From NCBI GenBank assembly GCA_026386805.1, contig JAPLMX010000209.1:1-35599 (forward strand): a DNA stretch of 35,599 nucleotides, in the 5' to 3' direction. Positions 15,965-24,167 of this stretch are shown one piece after another. Each line of letters opens with the position of its first letter. Position 1 is the first letter of the stretch. The translations under genes and the position numbers were made by a program. Under the pieces are notes generated by a model that was not told where the DNA came from, did not search any database, and saw only the letters and a list, made by a program, of their open reading frames with translations. The stretch is from Phycisphaerae bacterium (GTDB taxonomy: Bacteria; Planctomycetota; Phycisphaerae; Sedimentisphaerales; Anaerobacaceae).

Positions 15965-16726
15965 TCAGACTGCCGCCTGGATGATCCGCACGAACTCGTC
16001 GGCTTTCAGGCTGGCCCCGCCGACCAGCAGGCCGTCCACGTCCTCCTGGGCCATCAACTCCTTGGCGTTGTCGGCCTTCACCGAACCGCCGTAGAGAATC
16101 TGAGTTTCCTGAGCCAGCTTCGCATTGTACATTTCCGCCAGCAGCTTGCGGATGAACCCGTGGACCTCCTGGGCCTGTTGCGGCGTGGCGGTCCGGCCGG
16201 TCCCAATCGCCCAGACGGGCTCGTAGGCAATCGTCACCGCTGACATCTTGTCGGCGCTCAAGCCCGCCAGCCCGGTTTTCATATGCCGGGCGACCACTTG
16301 CTCGGTTCGTCCGCCGTCGCGCTCGTCGAGCAACTCGCCGACGCACAGGATGGGCATCAGCCCGCCGCTGAGGGCGGCTGTGACTTTCTTGCCTACCATC
16401 TCATCCGACTCGCAAAGTACGTGCCGCCGCTCGGAGTGTCCGCACAGGACGTAATTGCAGCCGACGTCCTTCAACATGGCGGGACTGATCTCGCCCGTGA
16501 ACGCGCCCTTGGGCTCGAAGTAGACATCCTGGCCACCCACGGCGATGCCCGAAGACCGGATCGCCTGCACCACCGACTGCAAATAGACAAACGGCGGAAT
16601 CACGGCCACCGTAACCTTCTCTTTGGCCAGTCCCGCAGAACCCGTAGCGACAGCCTTCGCTAATTCCACGCTGGACCGGCTGTCGGTGTTCTCTTTCCAG
16701 TTGCCCGCTACGAACGGTTTTCTCAT
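15965..16726 (-). CDS. tpiA: Triose-phosphate isomerase
   Basis: Interconverts dihydroxyacetone phosphate and glyceraldehyde 3-phosphate. The 253-aa protein has the active-site Lys in FVAGNWKEN, the His in YVLCGHSERRH and the catalytic Glu in AYEPVWAIGTGRTA. The phosphate-gripping segment ILYGGSVKADNA is also present. ATG 16726 follows AGGAGA and begins directly before the first strand; the frame extends 72 codons further upstream inside pheA in a wrong frame. The tpiA-secG order is common across bacteria. Confidence 0.96.
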   Translation of the reverse strand: MRKPFVAGNWKENTDSRSSVELAKAVATGSAGLAKEKVTVAVIPPFVYLQSVVQAIRSSGIAVGGQDVYFEPKGAFTGEISPAMLKDVGCNYVLCGHSERRHVLCESDEMVGKKVTAALSGGLMPILCVGELLDERDGGRTEQVVARHMKTGLAGLSADKMSAVTIAYEPVWAIGTGRTATPQQAQEVHGFIRKLLAEMYNAKLAQETQILYGGSVKADNAKELMAQEDVDGLLVGGASLKADEFVRIIQAAV

Positions 16727-16775
16727 TTTTTCTCCTACTGTCTTCAAATCTGCCCCGGCGTGCGGGGCGGGATCG

Positions 16776-17846
16776 CTATAGCAGCTCCGTGGCCCGCGGG
16801 AAACTGCCCAAGACGGAGAGCTGCAGGCAATGCTGCCGAGCCTCTTCCAGGCCGGCCTTGACCCGCTCATCCGTCCGGTGGCCGAGGAGATCGACAAAGA
16901 AATAGTATTCCCACTCGCGCTTTTTGCTCGGGCGGGACTCAATGTTGGTCATGTTCATCGAATACTTGCGGAAGACCTCCAGTACGTCCGCCAAAGCGCC
17001 CGCTTTGTGAGCGGTGCTAAAGAGGATCGCCGTCTTGTCCTCGCCGGTCGGCCTGGAGTCTTCGCGGCTGACCACGAGGAATCGCGTGACGTTGTTCGTG
17101 ATATCCTCGATATTCTCGCAGACCACCTGCAAGCCGTATAGGTCGGCGGCCACACGCGAGCCGATGGCCGCCGCATAGGATTCGTCTGCCGCCATCTGGG
17201 CGGCCTTGGCCGTCGAGGCAACGGCGATCGTATTGGTCTCCTTGAACGTCGAGGCCAGCCAGTTGCGGCACTGGGCGAAGACCTCCGGCTTGGAGTAAAT
17301 CTTCTCCACCTCTTCCAGCGTGCAGTTCGCCAGCAGGTTGTGGTGGATCGTCATCAGGACCTCGGCACAGATCTTCACGTTGGTATCGATCAGGGCATCG
17401 AGTGTCTCGATGACGCCGCCGCCGGTGGAGTTCTCGACCGGCACGATCCCCAGGTCGCAATGCCCCTTGCAGATCTCGTCGAAGATGCTGCGAATATCTG
17501 CCAGTGGCTCATATTCCACACTTTTGCCGAACTTGACCAGCGCCGCCGTATGGCTGAAGCTGCCGCCCGGACCCAGATAGGCGATTCTCGGCGGCTTTTC
17601 CAGCACGAACGACCCGCTCATCATCTCCCGCCAGATCGCCGCCAGCGTCCGGTCGGGCAGGGGGCCTTGGTTGGCCTTGATGACCTTGTCCAGCACCTGC
17701 TTCTCGCGATCCGGCGCATAAATAGGCCGGTCCGTCTGGGCCTTGACCTTGCCGATCTCCATCACGACGCCGGCCCGCTCATTGAGCAAGGCCACCAGCT
17801 CGACGTCGATCTCATCAATGCGTTTTCTAAGTTCTTCCAAAGACAT
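16776..17846 (-). CDS. pheA: Bifunctional chorismate mutase / prephenate dehydratase
   Basis: The P-protein turns chorismate into prephenate and then phenylpyruvate, for phenylalanine synthesis. A 356-aa chain: AroQ chorismate mutase (1-85, with RKRIDEIDVELVALLNER and IYAPDREKQVL), prephenate dehydratase (~88-265, with AYLGPGGSFSHTAA and the catalytic TRF in NNVTRFLVVS), and a C-terminal ACT domain (~275-350) with ESRPSKKREWEY, the usual phenylalanine feedback site. ATG 17846 has GAGG eight bases upstream; a TTG two codons earlier is less likely. It heads the minus-strand housekeeping run, behind a ~220-nt leader. Confidence 0.95.
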   Translation of the reverse strand: MSLEELRKRIDEIDVELVALLNERAGVVMEIGKVKAQTDRPIYAPDREKQVLDKVIKANQGPLPDRTLAAIWREMMSGSFVLEKPPRIAYLGPGGSFSHTAALVKFGKSVEYEPLADIRSIFDEICKGHCDLGIVPVENSTGGGVIETLDALIDTNVKICAEVLMTIHHNLLANCTLEEVEKIYSKPEVFAQCRNWLASTFKETNTIAVASTAKAAQMAADESYAAAIGSRVAADLYGLQVVCENIEDITNNVTRFLVVSREDSRPTGEDKTAILFSTAHKAGALADVLEVFRKYSMNMTNIESRPSKKREWEYYFFVDLLGHRTDERVKAGLEEARQHCLQLSVLGSFPRATELL

Positions 17847-17864
17847 AGCCAATCCTCGCGAAGC

Positions 17865-17907
17865 AGGCCACAGGTCCTATTGGTCCCACACGTCCCATAG
17901 TCCTATT
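17865..17907 (-). repeat. 9-nt periodic repeats upstream of pheA
   Basis: Read on the minus strand: TAGGACTA, TGGGACGTG, TGGGACCAA, TAGGACCTG and TGGCCTG in a 9-nt period. The unit TAGGACCTG is identical to the last unit of the 7416-7460 array, so both belong to one family. Confidence 0.65.
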
Positions 17908-18068
17908 TGACTTCGCGTCTTCTTCAATCGGGGGGCATCCAACTGGTACTGGGCCGCCCCTGATAAGGAACCCCATACGCGATTCATCGCGTTTGGGAAC
18001 CCAACTCGATGCTCTCCCTGCCAACCCGCCGGTCTTGGGGACCCGGCCCGATTCCGTGAAAACTCTCT
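17908..18068 (-). other. pheA leader region with two hairpins
   Basis: No gene is seen. In the pheA direction the leader holds a perfect CGCGAT-GA-ATCGCG palindrome within a GGGTTCC...GGGGTTCC context, and a second GC-rich stem-forming stretch (GGGGCGGCC ... GGATGCCCCCC). No short Phe-rich leader peptide was found, so classical attenuation is not supported. A structured 5' leader is inference. Confidence 0.3.
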
Positions 18069-18097
18069 TTTTTAGCAGCCTTTTGCCCTTGCGTCAA
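18069..18097 (-). promoter_or_regulatory. Putative promoter for the pheA-tpiA-secG run
   Basis: On the minus strand TTGACG (18092-18097) and TAAAAA (18069-18074) are 17 nt apart. The -35 box matches five of six consensus bases and the -10 box four of six. It would give a leader of about 215 nt. Confidence 0.4.
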
Positions 18098-18153
18098 CCG
18101 ATTTCGTAGTGTAGGTAGAAGATTTTGAGGCGACAGAAACCAAAGGAGTGCCC

Positions 18154-18687
18154 ATGTTGCAGTACGCCATCTTCAGAACGAAATGGGGTTATTTCGGCTT
18201 CGCCGGCACGGAGCGAGCCATCTCTCGAACGTTCCTGCCCACCCCGGAGCATGAGCAAGCCGAGCGGGGCTTGCTCAAGAGTTTCCATCACACCGGCGAT
18301 AACCTCAGCTTGCACAAGGACTTCCAGCAGGACCTCCAAGAGCGGATCAGTGCCTATTACGAAGGCGAGCCGGTGGATTTCAGCACCGATCCGGCCGTGG
18401 GCCTCAACGGAGCAGGTCTATTCGCCCACAAGGTCCTACAGGCGTGCCGAAAGATAAGTTTCGGCCAAACAATTACTTACGGCGAATTGGCAAAACGGGT
18501 GGGTAGTCCAAACGCCGCCCGGGCCGTTGGCAGCGTCATGGCGGGCAATCCCATCCCGCTGATTATCCCCTGTCATCGTGTCCTACGCGCGGATGGCGGT
18601 CTCGGCGGCTTCTCCGCCCCCGGCGGCACCGCCACCAAGCAAAGAATGCTCCACCACGAGCAAGCCCTCTGCCTGGCAACCTCATGA
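18154..18687 (+). CDS. ogt: Methylated-DNA--protein-cysteine methyltransferase
   Basis: A suicide repair protein that moves alkyl groups from O6-alkylguanine to its own cysteine. The 177-aa protein has the acceptor motif P-C140-H-R in LIIPCHRVL, the DNA-binding helix region GELAKRVGSPNAARAVGSVM and the closing GGLGGFSAPGG. The N-terminal ~80 residues are the poorly conserved fold found in Ogt/MGMT. ATG 18154 has AAAGGAG six bases upstream; GTG 18148 lies in the same frame. It appears to be a single-gene unit, divergent from pheA. Confidence 0.93.
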   Translation: MLQYAIFRTKWGYFGFAGTERAISRTFLPTPEHEQAERGLLKSFHHTGDNLSLHKDFQQDLQERISAYYEGEPVDFSTDPAVGLNGAGLFAHKVLQACRKISFGQTITYGELAKRVGSPNAARAVGSVMAGNPIPLIIPCHRVLRADGGLGGFSAPGGTATKQRMLHHEQALCLATS

Positions 18688-18842
18688 ACCGCAGAGGCCG
18701 CCGAGACGCGACGACTCACGACATTGATGAGGCAGAAGATCGTCGAGAGCGCTTCGCAGATCATTTCTTCTCGATCCAGGTGCAAACAGATAAAATCCGC
18801 GGTAAGATTTAGAAAGCGTCGTCGCTTGGCATGGAAGGAACT

Positions 18843-20336
18843 ATGACAAAACGCCTTTTCAAAGATCTCTTATCGACAGTGCTTGAGGCGGATTTGGAGC
18901 GTCTCAATCCATGGTGGCGGGGTCTGCCCCAGCCGTCGTTGCCTCCGGTACGGCGATGGGCGTTTCCGGTCGCGATGCACAGGCTCCGGAAAGGGTTGAC
19001 GAAGGTGACCGTATTGAGGGGACCCCGTCAAATCGGCAAGAGTACGCTGATCCGCCAGATGATCGAGACCTTTCTGGAAGAAGGCGTGCCTCCGCAGTCG
19101 ATCTTCATGGTCCAATTCGACGAGCTGCCAGGCTTGTTGGATGTCCAGGAGCCCATTCCTCGGTTGGCCGACTGGTTCGAGGAGCGCATCCTTGGCCGGA
19201 CCCTCAATGAGGCCGCCCGGTCCGGGCAGCCAGCCTATATCTTCCTCGATGAGGTCCAGAACCTGGATGACTGGGCACCCCAGTTGAAGTTCCTCGTGGA
19301 TAGCAGTGACGTGCGCGTGATGGTGACCGGCAGCTCCGCCCTGAGAATCGAGCAGGGGCGAGACAGTCTGGCTGGACGCATCAGCACATTGGAAATGGGA
19401 CCGCTGTTTCTGCGGGAGATCCTCGAGATCCGCGGAGAGGGGACGCTGGAGGCGCCTCTGCCATTCAGTGGGCTGACACCCTTGAAAGATAAGGATTTCT
19501 GGCTCAACCTCGGACACCTGGGCCAAGAGCACCAGCAGCAGCGGGATCGAGCGTTTGCGGCGTTCTCAGCGCGAGGGGCGTATCCGATTGCCCACGCAAG
19601 GCCGGATGTGTCCTGGGAGGAGTTGGCGTCCCTGCTGACGGAGACGGTCATTCGCCGGGCCATTCAGCACGATTTGCGAACTGGCCCAAGGGGTCGCAAG
19701 CGAGATGAACACCTGCTGGAGGAGGTGTTCCGCCTAGCCTGCCGTTACATCGGCCAGTCGCCACGGCAGGGCCTCTATTTGGATGAGATCAAACAGGCCA
19801 TGCACGCCAACATCGGATGGCAGCGGATACTGGCCTATCTGAAGTTTCTGGATGCGACGCTACTCGTCCGACTGATCGAGCCGTTGGAGTTGCGTTTGAA
19901 GCGAGCTCGCGGGCCGTCCAAGCTGTGCTTGTGCGACCACGCTCTGCGTGCGGCGTGGCTCCAGGAAGTGATCCCGCTGGATGAGCCGGGGTTGAACCGA
20001 AACCCTCATCTTCGGGACTTGGCCGGCCACATTGCGGAGAGCACCGTCGGGTACTTCTTCAAGGCCCTGACCGATCTGGACGTGGCGCATTTCCCCGAGC
20101 GGGGGGCCGAACCCGAAGTCGATTTCATCTTGACGGTGGGAGAGCAGCGAATTCCCGTGGAAGTCAAGTACCGTTCCCACATCACCTGGCAGGACAGCCG
20201 GGGTCTGCGTAGCTTTATCGAGAAGAGCGTTTACAACGCTCCGTTCGGAATCCTCGTGACGCAGACAGACGACGCGACCACGGACGACCCGCGAGTTGTC
20301 ACCATCTCTCTGGCCTCCCTGCTAATGATGCGATGA
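18843..20336 (+). CDS. AAA ATPase with DUF4143 domain
   Basis: A 497-aa protein of the prokaryotic AAA_14/DUF4143 family. Walker A is GPRQIGKS (residues 60-67) and Walker B is YIFLDEVQ (132-139), followed by the sensor-like VMVTGSSALRI. The C-terminal region has EPEVDFIL then IPVEVKYRS, an arrangement of E, D, E and K like a PD-(D/E)xK nuclease-type fold. Family members are common in bacteria and archaea, often as lone genes; their job is unknown. ATG 18843 is preceded by GAAGGA; an upstream ATG at 18831 is possible. No antitoxin-like partner is adjacent. Confidence 0.85.
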   Translation: MTKRLFKDLLSTVLEADLERLNPWWRGLPQPSLPPVRRWAFPVAMHRLRKGLTKVTVLRGPRQIGKSTLIRQMIETFLEEGVPPQSIFMVQFDELPGLLDVQEPIPRLADWFEERILGRTLNEAARSGQPAYIFLDEVQNLDDWAPQLKFLVDSSDVRVMVTGSSALRIEQGRDSLAGRISTLEMGPLFLREILEIRGEGTLEAPLPFSGLTPLKDKDFWLNLGHLGQEHQQQRDRAFAAFSARGAYPIAHARPDVSWEELASLLTETVIRRAIQHDLRTGPRGRKRDEHLLEEVFRLACRYIGQSPRQGLYLDEIKQAMHANIGWQRILAYLKFLDATLLVRLIEPLELRLKRARGPSKLCLCDHALRAAWLQEVIPLDEPGLNRNPHLRDLAGHIAESTVGYFFKALTDLDVAHFPERGAEPEVDFILTVGEQRIPVEVKYRSHITWQDSRGLRSFIEKSVYNAPFGILVTQTDDATTDDPRVVTISLASLLMMR

Positions 20337-20669
20337 GACGCGTCTCGGGAGCACGCGCAATGGGAGCGATGCCACCGCGAGACACGAAGAGAAGGTGAGT
20401 AAGCCGGGGCCGCAGTTTAGCAACCGTTATTCTGGTTTGTTTGCCTCTTTGATTCCGTTCGGCAACGCAGTCCTTGCCCATGTCGGGGTGGTCCCCGTGT
20501 TTCACGGTTGGCCGCGTGACTCTCCCCTCCACCCGCCGGAGTGTTCTCCGATGTCAAAGAACATCGACAGCGCCGGTGGAGTTCCGGCTAAAGTGCCCCC
20601 GGCGATGTAGCCGATAAAACGTGGGCAAATGGTCCTACTGATGTAGATGTTCTTTTGAAAGGTGCAGAC
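20337..20669. other. Non-coding stretch with a hairpin
   Basis: No convincing gene lies here. It holds a perfect CGATGT-CAAAGA-ACATCG hairpin around 20548-20565, and nearby GC-rich segments (CGCCGGTGG / CCCCCGGCG) that could form a second fold. It may be a leader of the small Cys/Lys-rich peptide gene that follows. No known riboswitch class was recognised. Confidence 0.3.
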
Positions 20670-20771
20670 ATGGCATGCAATCGATGCGGATGCGGATCGG
20701 GCAAGACGACCAAGGCGGTGGCCAAGCCGAAAACGGCCAGCAAGACCAAGGCCAAAGCAAAGAAGAAGTGA
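20670..20771 (+). CDS. Small Cys- and Lys/Ala-rich peptide, 33 aa
   Basis: ATG 20670 follows AAAGGTG by five bases, and the frame ends at TGA 20769-20771. The product starts MACNRCGCGSGKTTKA and continues with alternating Lys, Ala, Thr and Pro, ending KAKAKKK. The head has C-x2-C-x-C, a possible metal or iron-sulfur binding cluster; the tail resembles the disordered Lys/Ala tails of histone H1-like bacterial proteins. It is too short for homology calls, but the ribosome binding site, biased composition and clean stop favour a real gene. Function unknown. Confidence 0.5.
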   Translation: MACNRCGCGSGKTTKAVAKPKTASKTKAKAKKK

Positions 20772-20800
20772 CGCCGGCTTCGGCGAACATTGTCACTCGC

Positions 20801-20873
20801 GCAGAGACGCGGGGCCGCAGAGACGCAATGCCATCCACGCCTTCGGGCGTTCGCTTTCTGTTTCCCGCGTCTC
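20801..20873. repeat. GAGACGCGGG inverted repeat with GCAGAGACGC direct repeat
   Basis: GAGACGCGGG (20804-20813) is perfectly matched by CCCGCGTCTC (20864-20873). GCAGAGACGC occurs twice, at 20801 and 20817. The element sits between the small peptide gene and the prepilin-like gene. Degenerate relatives (CGCAGAGGCCGCCGAGACGC) appear after ogt near 18690. Confidence 0.55.
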
Positions 20874-20990
20874 GGCGTTTTTGTGCGCTATCGGCTCGAC
20901 AAAGGATTATACTGGGGTCTTGGTGATCTTCGAAGTTGCGGTGGCGCGTGACCCGACGGCGAACCGAGATCGGGTGAGGATGGGAGCCTT

Positions 20991-21770
20991 ATGAACGCAA
21001 GAAGCCAACGAGCTCGCGGATTCACGCTGATTGAGCTGTTGATCGTCATTGCGGTCATCGCCGTGTTGATGGCCGTGCTGCTGCCGGCGCTGAATCGGGC
21101 CCGGGAAGCGGGCAAACGGGCTGCCTGTCTCAACAACGCCCGGAGCCTGGTCGTGGCGTGGACGATGTACTGCTCCGACCACGACGGCGAGATGCCCGCC
21201 GGACAAGCCCTGCCGACCGTCGGCTGGGTCCACGGTCTGCCGGGGGCTTTTCAAACCAAACCCGTGGACGCGCCGGTGGAGGACCAAGTCGCCGCGATTC
21301 GCGCGGGCGCGCTGTACCGGTACGCGAGCACCGAGAAGGTCTACCGGTGCCCTGTCGCGGCGAAGTACGAGATGCTGACCTACGGGTCGGCCCCTTCCAT
21401 GAACGGCATCTCGCCTGAGAACGCTCCCATCGTCAAGAACCTGTACCGGCTGCAACACCAGTCCACGCGGCTGGTCTTCATTGACAACTACGGCGAGGAT
21501 TGGGATGCCTTGTGGTACATCTACTACCTGCAACCCAAGTGGTGGAACCCGGTCCCGATGCGGCACGGGGCGGGCACCGTCGTCGCCTTCGCGGACGCCC
21601 ATTCGGAATTCCACGCTTGGAAGGACCCGAGGACCATCGAGTACGCGAAGATGACGTGGCAGGAGTCGGAGGCCCAGCGAACCGCGGCCCCGGCCCAAAA
21701 CGGCAATGAGGACCTGCGGTGGGCCCAGACCATCGTTTGGGGCAAGTTGGGCTATACGTTTCAGCCCTGA
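20991..21770 (+). CDS. Prepilin-like protein with H-X9-D motif
   Basis: A 259-aa exported protein with a type IV prepilin leader: [10 protein letters not shown] is cut before F11, and E15 of [10 protein letters not shown] is the usual Glu at position 5 of the mature chain. A hydrophobic helix runs to about residue 30. The globular part carries [15 protein letters not shown], an H-X9-D-A variant of the H-X9-DG motif that defines a very large planctomycete pseudopilin-like family (DUF1559-related). Such proteins occur in tens to hundreds of copies per genome and their job is unsettled. It is a single gene here, with no secretion machinery nearby. Confidence 0.88.
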   Translation: MNARSQRARGFTLIELLIVIAVIAVLMAVLLPALNRAREAGKRAACLNNARSLVVAWTMYCSDHDGEMPAGQALPTVGWVHGLPGAFQTKPVDAPVEDQVAAIRAGALYRYASTEKVYRCPVAAKYEMLTYGSAPSMNGISPENAPIVKNLYRLQHQSTRLVFIDNYGEDWDALWYIYYLQPKWWNPVPMRHGAGTVVAFADAHSEFHAWKDPRTIEYAKMTWQESEAQRTAAPAQNGNEDLRWAQTIVWGKLGYTFQP

Positions 21771-21793
21771 TCCCGGCGGGGCCCAAGCGTCCC

Positions 21794-21814
21794 GCATGGG
21801 CTAAAGCCCATCCT
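21794..21814. repeat. ATGGGCT-AA-AGCCCAT hairpin
   Basis: A perfect 7-bp stem with a 2-nt loop, in the context CGCATGGGCTAAAGCCCATC. It sits between two convergent frames. A diverged copy is at 34056-34077. Confidence 0.65.
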
Positions 21815-21829
21815 ACAAGAGACTTGGAA

Positions 21830-22243
21830 TCACTGCTGCGGGCCCTCCAGCCAGTGTTGGCTGAGGATGGCCCGATCGGACAGATTCACCGTTCCGTCGC
21901 CATTGAGATCGCCTGTGCCTGATGGGGACCGGCCGGCAAGCCTCGCGAAGAGCCACCAAGTGGCGTAGGCCTTCTGACACGCGTTGAGCGGCTCACTATG
22001 AGCGGAATCGCAGGTGTACCAGTCCACGTTGACCACGTGGCGGCTCTGCCAGGCCTGCGCCCAGTTGCCTAAGCGCGCCCCGGTCCGCGAAGCATAGTAA
22101 TCGCAACTATCGGTTGGAAACGGATCGTAGACGCCATCCGGGTCGTGGCTCTCGATATCGGCGAAGTCGTAGAGCACCTTCTTGTTGGCCCGGCAATAAT
22201 CTCGAATGACCTGGTTGGCCGTCTTCCCGAGCGCATGGGACAA
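21830..22243 (-). pseudogene. C-terminal remnant of a dockerin-tailed exported protein
   Basis: The frame reads NQVIRDYCRANKKVLYDFAD, then IESHDPDGVYDPFPTDSCDYY, a pattern I associate with the C-terminal part of a larger extracellular protein family. It ends with the dockerin-like repeat GDLNGDGTVNLSDRAILSQH (Ca-binding D-x-N-x-D-G). Only 137 residues are open. An in-frame TAA lies six codons before the first possible start (TTG 22243), and no matching N-terminal part is found in any frame before the divergent lipoprotein gene. It is therefore probably a truncated remnant; a tiny intact protein without a signal peptide is less likely. Confidence 0.6.
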
Positions 22244-22314
22244 CGACGTGATTTGCCTTTACGCAACATGCCGGGCGGGTTACTCTGAAGTTCAGATCTA
22301 TTGGGGTGTGAACC

Positions 22315-23571
22315 ATGAGAGAACTATCCGGAATTCCGGTCGCCGTCGTGGCAGCGCTGGTCGGTCTGTCCGCCGGCTGCCATTCGATCAACAAAGGCCT
22401 CAGCGAGGCCGTTCTGACGCGGGCTACACCGCGCGAGTGGACCATTCGCTACGCCGGCCGCCTCCAGTATACGCTCACCAACGATGCTCTGTTGAACGTG
22501 GAGTTCGAAGGGTCGCGGAATGCGGGCGATACGGTCGTGCGGTATCAGCGGGGGCTGGCGGACCAAGCCCAATGCCTCGCGGATAAGACCGCTGCTCTGT
22601 TGGAGGCGGTGCACGAGCGGACCGGTGTGACCGTCACGACCCACAGCACGATCTACCTGCTGCGCTTCGACCGGCCGCCTGAGGACTTCAGCATCAGCCT
22701 CACGTCCGAGCCGAACGAGTTTCTGCTGCCCCTGTTCGTGCAGGCCGGCCGGGAGTCATGCGAGGCCATCGCGGCCGAGAGCCGCAGCTACCCGTACTTG
22801 CTGGTGCACGAGCTCGTGGAGACTTCGCTGATCGGCAAATCGGGCGGCTCTGTCCTGCCGGACCTGGCACGGGGGCTGCCGGGCTTGCCGATGCACGTCA
22901 ACAACTACACCCGCTGGTTCCGCGACGGTTTCGCGAACTACGCAGGTTACGTCGCCTATGAAATCGCCGCCGGTGAGGTCCCGAGCGAGAAGAAGCTCTA
23001 CCAGAAGGAGGCGTTGATCCACACGGAGCCGTTCTCGTGCCTCGCGCAGGTTGGCGACAAGCTGTTCTCCTGGCCCCAATCCGGCAACGCCAAGCTCGAT
23101 CAGGCGTACTACAACGCCGCTCTCGGCCTGTTCCTGCTCATCGCGGATGCCTTCGGTGAACAGGCGATCCGCGATATCATCCACGAAATCGCGCAGCGGC
23201 GAGCGGTAAACGGACGCGACTTGATCGAGATCACCAAACGGGTGCTTGACGCCGACGTGAGGCAACTGGCCAAGGACTTCCAATTCCCGCAGGTCGGAGC
23301 CGAAGTCGAGCCGATGACCCCCGCGTTGGCCCTGAACAAGGGCGTCGAGCCGCACGCGGGCCTTCTCGTACAAGCTGTGCAAGCCGGCAGCATTGCCAAA
23401 AGGGCGGGCCTCGAAGAAAAGGACGTGATTGTTGCCATCGGCGATATGCCGGTGGCTAACCATCTGGACTTCGAGCTGGGCCTGTTCAAGGTACGCACAG
23501 AGAAGACCGTTCCCCTGACCGTTCAGAGGGTGGGCGTGGGAACGCTAACCCTCGATCTACCCCTCAGATAG
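22315..23571 (+). CDS. PDZ-domain lipoprotein with degenerate metallopeptidase-like core
   Basis: A 418-aa protein with a lipoprotein signal (L-S-A-G-C22), so it should be membrane-anchored. The middle looks like a peptidase-MA (gluzincin) domain: H165-E166-L-V-E169 stands where HExxH is expected, and W201-F-R-D204-G-F-A-N-Y where a zinc-binding W-x-x-E-G-x-A-x-Y is usual. Both the second His and the distal Glu are changed, so it is either inactive or binds metal differently. Residues ~335-418 form a PDZ domain (GLLVQAVQAGSIAKRAGLEE, then DVIVAIGDMPVANH). It may be a scaffold or a peptide-binding protein. ATG 22315 follows GGGGTG. Confidence 0.7.
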   Translation: MRELSGIPVAVVAALVGLSAGCHSINKGLSEAVLTRATPREWTIRYAGRLQYTLTNDALLNVEFEGSRNAGDTVVRYQRGLADQAQCLADKTAALLEAVHERTGVTVTTHSTIYLLRFDRPPEDFSISLTSEPNEFLLPLFVQAGRESCEAIAAESRSYPYLLVHELVETSLIGKSGGSVLPDLARGLPGLPMHVNNYTRWFRDGFANYAGYVAYEIAAGEVPSEKKLYQKEALIHTEPFSCLAQVGDKLFSWPQSGNAKLDQAYYNAALGLFLLIADAFGEQAIRDIIHEIAQRRAVNGRDLIEITKRVLDADVRQLAKDFQFPQVGAEVEPMTPALALNKGVEPHAGLLVQAVQAGSIAKRAGLEEKDVIVAIGDMPVANHLDFELGLFKVRTEKTVPLTVQRVGVGTLTLDLPLR

Positions 23572-23633
23572 CCGCAAAACCTCGGCGGAAAGGTATCAAG
23601 CCAGAAAGAAATCGCCACAATGGTAAAAACAAC

Positions 23634-23662
23634 TTGACGTAATGTAATGTATAGCGTACATT
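23634..23662 (+). promoter_or_regulatory. Promoter with palindromic operator for the 4-TM/XRE module
   Basis: TTGACG (23634-23639) is followed after 17 nt by TACATT. The spacer and -10 region contain the inverted repeat TAATGTA-TAGCG-TACATTA. A palindrome over the -10 box is where a repressor would bind; the XRE protein encoded at the end of the operon is the obvious candidate. Confidence 0.55.
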
Positions 23663-23723
23663 ATGTTCTGTGTGGCATACATTGTCGAATCCACAGGGTT
23701 TGGCGTCGGATAGGAGAATCGTC

Positions 23724-24167
23724 ATGAATAGAGCACAGAAGGCAGCTTGGTTCACGTTGGTCGTTTTGGCCGTGGCTTTGGGATTGAGCGTGGCCGCGTT
23801 CTGCGTGGGGTATCTCATCCTTGAGGTGCCCGCCGAGCGAGCGGCCGCCGGATTCGGGTTCATAGGAATCATGGGCCTCGTGGGGTTGACCCCGATCTTG
23901 TTCCGGAAGGACGAAGATAAGGTGCAGTGCGATGAACGGGACCTGATGATTCATCGCAAGGCCACCATCACCGCGTATGCAATCTTCTGGCTGCTGTTCG
24001 TCGCAGCCGCGATGGTTCCGTGGTTCATTACGGGGCCGGACGGGCTGATTACGGTCAATTACCTTCCGTGGATGGTGTTTGGCGGGATGTTCGTTGTCAT
24101 GCTCGTGCAGGCGATCGTCACCTTGAACCAATACGGCGGGACAAATAAGGAGACCAATCATGAATAG
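23724..24167 (+). CDS. 4-TM membrane protein, DUF2178-like, first paralogue
   Basis: A 147-aa membrane protein with hydrophobic segments at about residues 8-32, 41-57, 82-100 and 113-133. The loop between helices 2 and 3 holds the conserved CDERDLMIHRKATI motif. That D-E-R-D-x-x-I-x-x-K signature is typical of small membrane proteins encoded beside XRE regulators. ATG 23724 has AGGAGA nine bases upstream. It overlaps the next gene by 8 nt and shares its opening MNRAQ, so the two arose by duplication. Function unknown. Confidence 0.8.
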   Translation: MNRAQKAAWFTLVVLAVALGLSVAAFCVGYLILEVPAERAAAGFGFIGIMGLVGLTPILFRKDEDKVQCDERDLMIHRKATITAYAIFWLLFVAAAMVPWFITGPDGLITVNYLPWMVFGGMFVVMLVQAIVTLNQYGGTNKETNHE

